A stretch of DNA of 13,001 bases from Proteobacteria bacterium UBA964 (lineage in GTDB: Bacteria > Pseudomonadota > Gammaproteobacteria > Steroidobacterales > Steroidobacteraceae). Positions 8,001 to 13,001 of this stretch are shown piece after piece. Position numbers and translations under genes: made by a program. Under the pieces are notes generated by a model that was given only the letters and a program-made list of their open reading frames with translations, did not search any database and was not told the origin of the DNA. Where the stretch lies: NCBI GenBank assembly GCA_002292945.1, contig DBCG01000063.1, forward strand, positions 226 through 13,226, given 5' to 3'. Each line of letters begins with the position of its first letter. Position 1 is the first letter of the stretch.

Positions 8001-8216
8001 AGCCAAGCACATGAGGGCGATGCCCTCCTGGTTGGAGAGGCCGAACTCCTGCAAGAAAGCATCGAGGTAAGGGCGTTCATCGGCGCGGGAGCGGGCCCCC
8101 TCGACGAGCTTCCGGGCGGTGGCCAGCGCCGAATCGCGCTCGATGGGCGACAGGGCAGGCAGGAGCGCGACGAGGTCGTCGGCCTCCGGGCGCAAGGGGG
8201 GTGAGCGGAAGGTCAT
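5094..8216 (-). CDS. putA: Bifunctional proline dehydrogenase / L-glutamate gamma-semialdehyde dehydrogenase
   Basis: This 1040-residue enzyme converts proline to glutamate in two steps: an FAD barrel oxidises proline to P5C, and an NAD+-dependent aldehyde dehydrogenase domain finishes the job, with intermediate channelling. In the first domain I see SIKLSAL (K246), LTLDAEEQDRLE (D287), QAYGRR (Y323), VKGAYWDSEIKRAQ (351-363) and YLVRRLLENGAN with the substrate-binding arginine pair R466-R467. The second domain (about 550-1035) has SPWNFPLAIF (N683), FTGSTATG (757-764), ETGGINA (E784) and GQRCSALR with the catalytic C818. All catalytic residues are present. There is no N-terminal ribbon-helix-helix DNA-binding domain, so this is the minimal, non-autoregulating PutA type of about 1000 residues, unlike the roughly 1300-residue E. 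coli protein. The ATG at 8216 has no evident Shine-Dalgarno. It runs convergently to the hydrolase and divergently from the desaturase. Confidence 0.97.
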   Translation of the reverse strand: MTFRSPPLRPEADDLVALLPALSPIERDSALATARKLVEGARSRADERPYLDAFLQEFGLSNQEGIALMCLAEALLRIPDDETADRLIAEKLVAGDWGAHAGRSSSLFVNASTWGLMLTGRLVDLPGELQRGDTGGWLRGLTQRASEPIVRQALRRAMKIIGGEFVVGRTIDEALERCRRERPLALCSFDMLGEGARTDADAGRYADAYAGAIEAIARANDNAAAAGVAGAQGSPPPQHRHGISIKLSALDPRYALLQRDRTLGRLLPRALELTRLAAARGLALTLDAEEQDRLEISLELVEALMRDPATRDAPGLGVAVQAYGRRAAAVVDHLVELAQALRRPLAVRLVKGAYWDSEIKRAQERGLEEYPVYTRKTSTDASWLGCAQRLIAAGPIVYPQFATHNAHSIGAVLALRRKGIPLEFQRLHGMGGLLYDEATRSVEDFPPVRAYAPVGPHADLLAYLVRRLLENGANTSFVNRFMDESVPLEKIVADPLAQAEAQLAASDAAASGEGVAHPGIPLPRAIFGAGRRNSRGLDLGRQDSLQHIESTLRRDGALGRAALAPAPDFATDAQLRAAFDVAVEAGADWAAQPVDVRAACLERAADALEDASERFLALLVHEAGKTVADAVAEVREAVDFCRYYATEARQLQGAPLRLPGPTGESNELSLVPRGTWACISPWNFPLAIFAGQVVAALVTGNTVIAKPAESTPRIALAFTELLYAAGVPRSALITSPMQGRDFGEIALSHADLAGVAFTGSTATGRWLNRALAARDGAILPLIAETGGINAMIVDSTALPEQVVDDAINSAFGSAGQRCSALRLLCLQADTAPRILEMLEGAMDALVVGDPAELATDVGPVISESAADGLRAHISAMCRSGARLLKQTALPADAELERLARAGGITASRFVPPTLLEIDDARSLSQEAFGPVLHVLRYAASELPALLAALRANGYGLTLGVQTRLDGTRDTVRAQSLAGNVYVNRNIIGAVVGVQPFGGTGLSGTGPKAGGPHYLTRFVTERTLTINTTATGGNTALLSIG

Positions 8217-8320
8217 GACGACATTTTGCCGTCATTTCGATGTCACTGCATTCCCGGCGGGGGTCAGGTAACATCAAGGGTTCCGCCCCCTTGGGGCAAG
8301 CGCGCTGGCAGCACACCGAC
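8217..8320. other. Intergenic region between divergent putA and desaturase genes
   Basis: About 104 bp separate the putA start from the preferred desaturase start. It must carry both promoters. A weak -10-like TAACAT (8269-8274, + strand) has no convincing -35. A small GC hairpin, GCCCC-CTT-GGGGC (8285-8297), lies in the desaturase leader. I see no clear operator palindrome. Confidence 0.35.
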
Positions 8321-9412
8321 ATGCAACCATTGGGTCCCCCGCAGGCCGATCCCTCGACCACCACGAGCCGCAAGGCCCTGCTCCATGCCTTCGAGAATGC
8401 GGGTTACCTGCGGCCCTTCGTGGCGCTCGCCGTGGATCTCGCGGTGTTCACCGGCGGCGTCGCCCTCGTGGTCGCGCTCACCCCGCTGTGGCTCAAGATC
8501 ATGGGCTCGCTGCTCATCACCGCCGGCATCGTGCGCCTGTTCCTCATCGGCCACGACGCCTGCCACGGTTCCTTCTTCAAAAGCCGTCTCCTGAACGACA
8601 TCTTCGGGCGGGTCGCTTTCTTGCCCTCCATGACCGCTTTCAGCCTCTGGGATGTCGGCCACAACGTGGCGCACCACGGCTTCAACAACCTCAAGGGCCG
8701 CGATCAGGTCTGGGCGCCGTTCTCCAAAGAAGAGTTCGATGCCTTGCCGCGCCACCGCCGGGTACTCGAGCGCGTCTATCGCAGCGGCGCAGGTTGGGGT
8801 CTCTACTACGGCATGGAGCTTTGGTGGAAGAAGCTCTATTTCGCCACGAAGAAACAGATCGGCGCCAGCCGGGCGAAGTATCAGTGGGACAGCGTGCTCG
8901 TGACGGCCGGTATGGTCGCTTGGGTGTCGGTGGTCGCTGTGGCCGCCGATCGGACTGACCAGAATCTCTGGCTGTTGCTCGCGCTGGCGGTGGTCGTGCC
9001 CTTCGCGTTGTGGAACTGCGTGATGGGTTTCGTGGTGTTCGTCCATCACACCCACCCGTCGGTCGCTTGGTTCCAGAAGCGCCACGAGTGGCAGCGTTAC
9101 CGCGCGTACCTCACCGCCACGGCCCATGTGAAGCTGCCGTTCGGCATCGATCGTCTGCTCCACAACATCATGGAGCACAACGCGCACCACTTGAACCCGC
9201 GGATCCCGATGTACTCGCTGCGCCGCGCGCAAGCCTTGCTGCAGGAGCGGTTCCAGGACTCCTTCCAGTCCTACCGTATGACTTGGGCGGTGTACCGTGA
9301 CTGCGTGAAGAGCTGCAAGCTCTACGACTACACCAACCACGCGTGGCTCGACTTCCGAGGTCAGGTCACGGCACGGGTGCCGTTGCTGGCCGACGCTGCG
9401 CCCGCGACCTGA
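8321..9412 (+). CDS. Membrane fatty acid desaturase
   Basis: A 363-residue integral membrane di-iron desaturase that would introduce a cis double bond into an acyl chain. The three histidine boxes are complete: HDACH (from H78), HNVAHH (from H114) and HNAHH (H286-H290), with an additional HHTHP before the last. Hydrophobic helices flank the boxes at about residues 20-70, 190-235 and around the second box. The layout resembles delta-12/omega-6-type bacterial desaturases, but regioselectivity cannot be read from sequence. I chose ATG 8321 because it leaves room for promoters. An in-frame ATG at 8240 would add 27 basic, unconserved-looking residues and begin only 23 nt from the divergent putA start. 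Neither start has a good Shine-Dalgarno. It is transcribed alone and ends 7 nt from the convergent MOSC gene. Confidence 0.92.
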   Translation: MQPLGPPQADPSTTTSRKALLHAFENAGYLRPFVALAVDLAVFTGGVALVVALTPLWLKIMGSLLITAGIVRLFLIGHDACHGSFFKSRLLNDIFGRVAFLPSMTAFSLWDVGHNVAHHGFNNLKGRDQVWAPFSKEEFDALPRHRRVLERVYRSGAGWGLYYGMELWWKKLYFATKKQIGASRAKYQWDSVLVTAGMVAWVSVVAVAADRTDQNLWLLLALAVVVPFALWNCVMGFVVFVHHTHPSVAWFQKRHEWQRYRAYLTATAHVKLPFGIDRLLHNIMEHNAHHLNPRIPMYSLRRAQALLQERFQDSFQSYRMTWAVYRDCVKSCKLYDYTNHAWLDFRGQVTARVPLLADAAPAT

Positions 9413-9433
9413 CAAGCGATCAGGGTCGGGCGC
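9398..9433. terminator. Hairpin spanning both convergent stop codons (candidate bidirectional terminator)
   Basis: GCGCC (9398-9402) pairs with GGCGC (9429-9433), CGACC (9405-9409) with GGTCG (9424-9428), and TGA (9410-9412) with TCA (9420-9422). That makes 13 base pairs with small bulges and a 7-nt loop. The two TGA stop codons of the desaturase and of the MOSC gene are the innermost paired bases. There is no T tract on either side, so termination efficiency is uncertain. Confidence 0.5.
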
Positions 9434-10214
9434 GCACCACGTCCCCGACCGTCAGGACGGACCCCGCACCCGCGACCACCTCGGCGTTCCAACCGAAGGT
9501 CACGCCCTTCAGGGCGGGGTCGTAGCGGAACCGACGCAGCTCGGGCAGTGGGTCGACGCCGGGCAGCCCACTCTGCTGGTCGAGGGCTGTCACGCCACAT
9601 CGGGTGCAGCCTTTGACGAGACGCAGCCGTGCCTTCCCGATCTGCACTTCACGGACGCCGTCTTCGGCCCACGCCGGCCAACCCTCGAGCACGAGATTCG
9701 GCCTGAAGCGGCTCATCGGCAGGTCGCCCTCCAATCGTTCGTTGAGCGCCGCCAGCGACTCGCGCGTGCAGATCAGTAACGGGTAGCCGTCGGGGAAATT
9801 GGCTCGCTCGGCGGCGACCAGTCGCGCAGGTTCGCCGATCAGGCGGGTGACGAAGGCGGCGGCTTCGGGGCCGCAATCGCGTGCGGGGATGTCGCGTCGC
9901 CACACCCGGACGATGCGCTGCTCGTCGGCGTGCGCGGGCAGGGCGGGCGGCGCCGACCACTGCAGCGTGCCGGCTTCGGGATGCGTCAGGCTAAGGCCGC
10001 CGTCCGCGTCGGGCAGGGCCACCAACCGTGCGAGGGTGGGATGGCTGCGCTGGGTGACGAAGCGATCGGCGGCGTCGACGATCAACCATGAGCGGTCATG
10101 CTGCAGGCCAAGGGGGCCGAGGCGCGCGGATTGCAGGTCGATCACGCGTCCTGATTTGACCGGGTAGCAATGCAGGGAGTGCAGTCTTGCGTCCGGGTAG
10201 GCCGATGCGTTCAT
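9420..10214 (-). CDS. MOSC-domain protein (YcbX/mARC-like, no ferredoxin domain)
   Basis: A 264-residue protein with an N-terminal MOSC beta-barrel region (residues 10-60: YPVKSGR, GPLGLQHDRSW, RFVTQRSHP) and a C-terminal MOSC domain. In that domain FRPNLVLEG (170-178), GCTRCGVTALDQQSG (202-216) and LKGVTFGWNAEV (235-246) match the molybdenum-cofactor sulfurase C-terminal family. C206 in the R-C motif is the expected molybdenum-ligating cysteine by comparison with mARC and YcbX; C203 is an extra cysteine next to it. Family members carry the Mo cofactor and reduce N-hydroxylated compounds. E. coli YcbX has a C-terminal 2Fe-2S domain that is absent here, so this protein would need a separate electron donor. 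The start at 10214 is chosen because the MOSC_N homology begins about ten residues in. The frame stays open further upstream but into selO on the opposite strand. Confidence 0.88.
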   Translation of the reverse strand: MNASAYPDARLHSLHCYPVKSGRVIDLQSARLGPLGLQHDRSWLIVDAADRFVTQRSHPTLARLVALPDADGGLSLTHPEAGTLQWSAPPALPAHADEQRIVRVWRRDIPARDCGPEAAAFVTRLIGEPARLVAAERANFPDGYPLLICTRESLAALNERLEGDLPMSRFRPNLVLEGWPAWAEDGVREVQIGKARLRLVKGCTRCGVTALDQQSGLPGVDPLPELRRFRYDPALKGVTFGWNAEVVAGAGSVLTVGDVVRARP

Positions 10215-10286
10215 GACGACGGATGATAGCCTCGGGCGCGTTAGCAAGGTGGACGGTCCCAGCCGCAGCCGCCAGAATCGACAGCG

Positions 10287-11930
10287 ATGTCTGCGCCCGA
10301 TCCCACTCTCGTCCCTGCGTTGCGCGATCTGGCCGCGACCCCGTTCGAGGCACAGGTCATCGCAGCGCTGCCGGTGGATCCAGACGACGACCCGGTGCCG
10401 CGTGCGGTGCCCGGTGTATCGCTCAGCCGAGTAAGGCCGACGCCGGTCGTGTCGCCGAAGTTGCTCGCGTGGTCGGACGCCTTGGGCGAGGAACTGGGGC
10501 TCGCGCGGCCGACCGCAGGCAGCGCGGCGCTCGCGATACTTGCAGGCAACGCCCTGGCGCCCGGCATGCAGCCCTATGCCGCTCGTTACGGCGGCCATCA
10601 GTTCGGCCATTGGGCGGGACAGCTCGGTGACGGTCGGGCCATCACGCTCGGCGAATTGTCATGCCCGAGGAGTGAGGGTGCGGATGCGACCGCCTACGAG
10701 CTGCAGCTCAAGGGCGCTGGGATGACCCCTTATTCACGCCATGCCGATGGCCGGGCGGTGCTGCGATCGAGCCTGCGCGAGTTCGTGTGCAGCGAAGCGA
10801 TGCACGCGCTCGGGGTGCCGACCACACGGGCGCTGAGCCTGGTCGGAACCGGTGAGGCGGTGCTGCGCGACATGTTCTACGACGGCAATGCCCGCACCGA
10901 GCCCGGGGCGGTCGTCTGCCGGGTCGCGCCGACCTTCCTCCGTTTCGGCAACTACGAGATCCACGCTGCGTTCGGCGAGCAGGAATCTTTACAAAGATTG
11001 ATGGCGCACACCTTGCGTCGGCACTACCCGCACATCGACGCGAGCGACCCGGCAGCCCCGCTGCATTGGTTCAGCGAGGTCTGTGAGCGCACCGCGGTCA
11101 TGGTCGCGCATTGGATGCGGGTCGGATTCGTCCACGGGGTGATGAACACCGACAACATGTCGATCCTCGGCTTGACGCTCGATTACGGCCCGTACGGCTT
11201 CCTCGAGGGCTACGATCCGCAGTGGACACCGAACACCACCGATGCAGCCGGTCGGCGCTATGCCTATGGCCAGCAGCCACAGGTCGCCCTTTGGAACCTG
11301 TCGCGGCTCGCGGGGGCGTTGCGGTCGTTGGTCGATGGAGACGACGGATTGCATGCTGCGCTCGAGCGCTACCGCGAGCTCTTTGGCCGCACCCACCGGA
11401 CGATGTCGGCCGCCAAACTCGGTCTCGGATCCTTGGCGGAGCCGGGTGATGCCGAGTGGCACAACGAGCTCTTCGGTCTGCTCGCCGCCACCGAGACCGA
11501 CATGCCGATCTTCTTCCGTCAGCTGTCGGCGTCGGTGCCAGGCGCTGGTATAGCCTCGGGAGATGACGCCGCGCTGCTCGCGCCGGTGCGTGCGGCGCTC
11601 TACGATCCTGACACGCTCGACGCTGCGCTCGCGGCGCGGTGGCGGCAGTGGCTGTTGCGCTGGCAGCAGCGCCTCACCCACGAGGCCCTGTCCGCAGAAC
11701 AGATCGTGGCTCGGATGGATGCGGTCAATCCGCTCTACCTGCCCCGTAACTATCTTGCGCAAGAGGCGATCGATGCGGCGGAGCAGGGCGATCTCGCGCC
11801 GCTACTCTCGCTGATGCGGGTGCTACAGCGCCCGTACGTGGCGCAAGCCGGCTGCGACGCTTACGCCGCTCGACGACCCGAATGGGCTCGCCAGCGACCC
11901 GGGTGCTCTGCGCTGTCCTGCAGCTCTTGA
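10287..11930 (+). CDS. selO: Protein adenylyltransferase SelO
   Basis: A 547-residue SelO (YdiU/UPF0061) pseudokinase that transfers AMP from ATP to Ser/Thr/Tyr of redox-related proteins. Recognised segments are YGGHQFGHWAGQLGDGRA (101-118, nucleotide loop), LQLKGAGMTPYSR (139-151, with K142), GRAVLRSSLREF, PTTRALSLV (178-186), GAVVCRVAPTFLRFGNYE (207-224), HGVMNTDNMS (283-292, catalytic Asp/Asn) and LDYGPYGFLE (298-307, metal-binding Asp). The C-terminus GCSALSCSS is intact; C545, third from the end, occupies the place of selenocysteine in animal SelO. The longer form with DMFYDGN...PGAVVCRVAP resembles the branch shared with animal and marine bacterial proteins more than E. coli YdiU. ATG 10287 has no strong Shine-Dalgarno. 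The gene is divergent from the MOSC gene across 72 bp. Confidence 0.95.
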   Translation: MSAPDPTLVPALRDLAATPFEAQVIAALPVDPDDDPVPRAVPGVSLSRVRPTPVVSPKLLAWSDALGEELGLARPTAGSAALAILAGNALAPGMQPYAARYGGHQFGHWAGQLGDGRAITLGELSCPRSEGADATAYELQLKGAGMTPYSRHADGRAVLRSSLREFVCSEAMHALGVPTTRALSLVGTGEAVLRDMFYDGNARTEPGAVVCRVAPTFLRFGNYEIHAAFGEQESLQRLMAHTLRRHYPHIDASDPAAPLHWFSEVCERTAVMVAHWMRVGFVHGVMNTDNMSILGLTLDYGPYGFLEGYDPQWTPNTTDAAGRRYAYGQQPQVALWNLSRLAGALRSLVDGDDGLHAALERYRELFGRTHRTMSAAKLGLGSLAEPGDAEWHNELFGLLAATETDMPIFFRQLSASVPGAGIASGDDAALLAPVRAALYDPDTLDAALAARWRQWLLRWQQRLTHEALSAEQIVARMDAVNPLYLPRNYLAQEAIDAAEQGDLAPLLSLMRVLQRPYVAQAGCDAYAARRPEWARQRPGCSALSCSS

Positions 11931-11955
11931 CCCGCGCAAGGTCTGCGGGGCGTGA

Positions 11956-11984
11956 TTGACGCATGGCGTGCTCGTCGGTAGAGT
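11956..11984 (+). promoter_or_regulatory. Sigma-70-type promoter of the cobalamin riboswitch transcript
   Basis: TTGACG (11956-11961) and TAGAGT (11979-11984) are separated by exactly 17 nt. This predicts a transcription start near 11990-11992, just at the 5' edge of the riboswitch aptamer, which supports it independently. It begins only 26 nt after the selO stop. A weak GC hairpin, CCCGC-N9-GCGGG (11931-11949), lies between. Confidence 0.7.
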
Positions 11985-11991
11985 CTGGGGC

Positions 11992-12190
11992 GTTGGTGAG
12001 GTGCCTGTGTCGGATCCTCCGAAGCAGGTGAAACGGGAAGTCGGTGAGTGGCCTCGCGCCACGATTCCGGCACTGCCCCCGCAACGGTAAGCGAGGCAGG
12101 GCGATATCAAAGCCACTGCGGCCAAGGGGCCGTGGGAAGGCGTCGCCCGGTGGATGGACACCCTCGCAAGTCCGGAGACCGGCCTCTCCT
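11992..12190 (+). ncRNA. Cobalamin (vitamin B12) riboswitch aptamer
   Basis: The canonical conserved blocks appear in order: GGTGCC near 12000, GTGAAACGGGAA (12028-12039) followed by CGGTG, CCGGCACTGCCCCCGCAAC with GGTAA (about 12067-12090), the B12-box segment GCCACTG (12112-12118), GTGGGAAGGC (12132-12141), and GCAAGTCCGGAGACCGGCC (12166-12184). GGCC plus CTC at 12181-12186 can pair back with GAGGTGCC to close the junction. Binding of adenosyl- or methylcobalamin normally shuts off the downstream gene. It fits the BtuM-like B12 transport protein that follows. Boundaries are approximate to about 5-10 nt. Confidence 0.95.
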
Positions 12191-12337
12191 CCAGACATGT
12201 CGCGCACGGGTGGATTGCGCGGGGAGGTCGTCGGTGTCGAACATCCTTTGCCCCGTCAAGCAGCCGGTCACTCGGGCTGCGGACCTGCGCCCGTCGCAGC
12301 CGTCGGCGGCGCTGGGCGTTTCCACCCCGACGCGTTC

Positions 12338-12358
12338 GATCGCCGTCCTTCGGCGATC
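12338..12358 (+). other. Strong hairpin in the riboswitch expression platform
   Basis: GATCGCCG (12338-12345) and CGGCGATC (12351-12358) form a perfect 8-bp stem with a TCCTT loop. Upstream in the same leader are two smaller inverted repeats, GCAGCC/GGCTGC (12260-12280) and CTGCG/CGCAG (12285-12299). These could be alternative pairing partners in the switch. Between the aptamer and the gene, 12191-12425, I find no convincing open reading frame. Confidence 0.5.
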
Positions 12359-12365
12359 CCTGTAG

Positions 12366-12391
12366 GCCCGGCACCCGATCGGGCATGTTTT
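12366..12391 (+). terminator. Candidate riboswitch-controlled intrinsic terminator
   Basis: GCCCG (12366-12370) pairs with CGGGC (12380-12384), followed by ATGTTTT. The stem is short with a 9-nt loop, and the T tract is brief. However, it sits about 20 nt before the ribosome binding site, where a riboswitch terminator would be expected. Inside it CCCGATCGGG is itself a palindrome, so the real fold may differ. Confidence 0.4.
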
Positions 12392-12408
12392 CACGAAACG
12401 TTTTCAAC

Positions 12409-12415
12409 GAGGGAG
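12409..12415 (+). promoter_or_regulatory. Ribosome binding site of the BtuM-like gene
   Basis: GAGGGAG lies 10 nt before ATG 12426, in a locally A/T-rich patch with the palindrome AAACGTTT (12396-12403). It is the only good site near the start and supports ATG 12426. Confidence 0.6.
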
Positions 12416-12425
12416 TCCGACCAAG

Positions 12426-12977
12426 ATGATCCGAAGCGACAAGAATTTTTGGGCTCTGGCGCTCGCGCTGGGGTTGGTGATGTTCGTGACCCGCGTGGGT
12501 CACTTCGGCGAGTACGGCGGTCCTCCGGACGCGTCCTGGGCTGTGTTCTTCCTCGCGGGCCTCTGGTTGCGCGACGCGCGCATGTTCCCGGCGTTCTTCG
12601 CCCTCGGGTGGGGCGCCGATCTTGCCGCGTTCTCGCTCGGCACGCCGAACCTCGCCTTCTCCGCGGCGTACCTCTTCCTCCTTCCTGCCTACGGCGCGTT
12701 GTGGGCCGCAGGCCAGTGGGTGGCGTCCCGTGCTGAGCATCGCCTGCCACGCCTGGCGGCAGCGGTACTGGGGTCGGCGGCCGTCGCTTTCACGGTGGCC
12801 AACCTTGGGATGTACCTGATGGCGCCTCCGGCGACTTCGGCGGGGCTTGGGTCATTCGCCGCGCAGGTGGCGGGCTGGTTCCCCGGATACCTCTTGACCA
12901 TGTCGGTCTATGTGGCGTCAGGGATCCTGATCGCCGCCCTCGTTTCGTTCAGTCGCCCGGCTATCGCCCAGCGCTGA
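12426..12977 (+). CDS. BtuM-like membrane protein, predicted cobalamin transporter (ECF S-component type)
   Basis: A 183-residue, very hydrophobic protein with about six membrane helices (roughly 8-22, 38-48, 54-71, 79-98, 109-132, 147-174), the size of solitary ECF-transporter S-components. TRVGHFG (22-28), PPDASWAVFFLAGLWL (33-48) and AAYLFLLPAYGALW (80-93) resemble what I recall of BtuM, the B12 uptake protein of some Gram-negative bacteria that works without a dedicated ECF module. The cobalamin riboswitch upstream strongly supports a B12-related role. Studied BtuM from Thiobacillus denitrificans coordinates cobalt through a cysteine (Cys80) ahead of the PAY motif and removes cyanide from cyanocobalamin. 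Here there is no cysteine anywhere, and Ala77 or a neighbour takes that place. It may import cobalamin or a precursor without decyanation, or be a divergent relative with another role. The assignment rests on remembered motifs and context, so the gene symbol is withheld. Confidence 0.72.
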   Translation: MIRSDKNFWALALALGLVMFVTRVGHFGEYGGPPDASWAVFFLAGLWLRDARMFPAFFALGWGADLAAFSLGTPNLAFSAAYLFLLPAYGALWAAGQWVASRAEHRLPRLAAAVLGSAAVAFTVANLGMYLMAPPATSAGLGSFAAQVAGWFPGYLLTMSVYVASGILIAALVSFSRPAIAQR

Positions 12978-13001
12978 AACGGCTCGGAATCTGCCCGGGC
13001 T
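12978..13001. other. Short 3' end of the window, no feature seen
   Basis: Twenty-four bases follow the last stop. They contain a palindromic GCCCGGGC near the edge, which might begin a hairpin cut off by the window. Nothing more can be said. Confidence 0.3.

Noticed and set aside
6666..8204. Long open frame (512 codons) on the + strand opposite putA
   Set aside because: It is a shadow of the strongly conserved PutA coding sequence. No recognisable domain, and composition typical of antisense frames in GC-rich DNA.
8240..8320. ATG 8240 as desaturase start
   Set aside because: It leaves almost no room for the two divergent promoters and adds residues without recognisable similarity. Not excluded, but less likely.
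8264..9415. Antisense open frame opposite the desaturase
   Set aside because: The plus-strand frame carries all three histidine boxes. The antisense frame has no motif and shares the whole interval.
10216..10228. Possible -10 (TATCAT on the minus strand) giving a nearly leaderless MOSC mRNA
   Set aside because: No acceptable -35 at the right distance. One good hexamer in a 72-bp gap is not enough.
10215..10610. N-terminal extension of the MOSC protein
   Set aside because: It runs antisense into selO. MOSC_N similarity begins right after the Met at 10214, so the extension is not coding.
11823..12740. Open frames across the riboswitch leader on both strands (also 12044-12736 on +)
   Set aside because: They cover a structured RNA and the BtuM-like gene and have Arg/Pro-rich shadow composition. 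The riboswitch blocks explain the conservation expected there.
1..13001. Mobile elements, CRISPR arrays, tRNA/rRNA genes, toxin-antitoxin or defence modules
   Set aside because: Looked for on both strands and not seen. All substantial intervals are explained by housekeeping or catabolic genes or by the riboswitch leader.

Overview
This is a GC-rich (roughly two thirds G+C by eye) bacterial chromosome segment, densely packed with ordinary-length genes. The gene set is a minimal bifunctional PutA, SelO, a MOSC protein, a membrane fatty acid desaturase and a cobalamin riboswitch ahead of a BtuM-like protein. It fits a Pseudomonadota chromosome, most likely gammaproteobacterial, but no rRNA or tRNA gene is present to fix the taxonomy. 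I see no transposase, integrase, phage gene, CRISPR array or defence system.

Region 1 (1-5051, all + strand) looks like one catabolic transcription unit. It holds the C-terminal part of an enolase-superfamily (mandelate racemase/muconate lactonizing type) sugar-acid enzyme, then a GMC-family FAD alcohol dehydrogenase, a BCCT-family secondary transporter, and an exported alpha/beta hydrolase. Spacings are 31 nt, 5 nt and either an overlap or 29 nt. A plausible reading is that a secreted hydrolase releases a small molecule, the BCCT carrier imports it, the GMC enzyme oxidises an alcohol, and the enolase-superfamily enzyme dehydrates or isomerises the acid. The substrate cannot be told from sequence.

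Region 2 (5094-9412) has putA on the minus strand, running convergently into region 1, and a divergent fatty acid desaturase on the plus strand. PutA here is the short type without the N-terminal ribbon-helix-helix DNA-binding domain. The region between the two divergent genes is about 100 bp.

Region 3 (9420-11930) has a MOSC-domain protein on the minus strand, whose stop lies 7 nt from the desaturase stop inside a bulged hairpin, and a divergent selO (protein AMPylase) on the plus strand with an intact C-terminal SCSS motif.

Region 4 (11931-12977) has a well-formed sigma-70-type promoter (TTGACG-N17-TAGAGT), a textbook cobalamin riboswitch, a roughly 230-nt expression platform with hairpins, and a small six-helix membrane protein that resembles the vitamin B12 transporter BtuM. 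This protein contains no cysteine at all, whereas studied BtuM uses a cysteine to coordinate and decyanate cobalamin. That is the most specific oddity in the window. The other is the region 1 cassette of unknown substrate.
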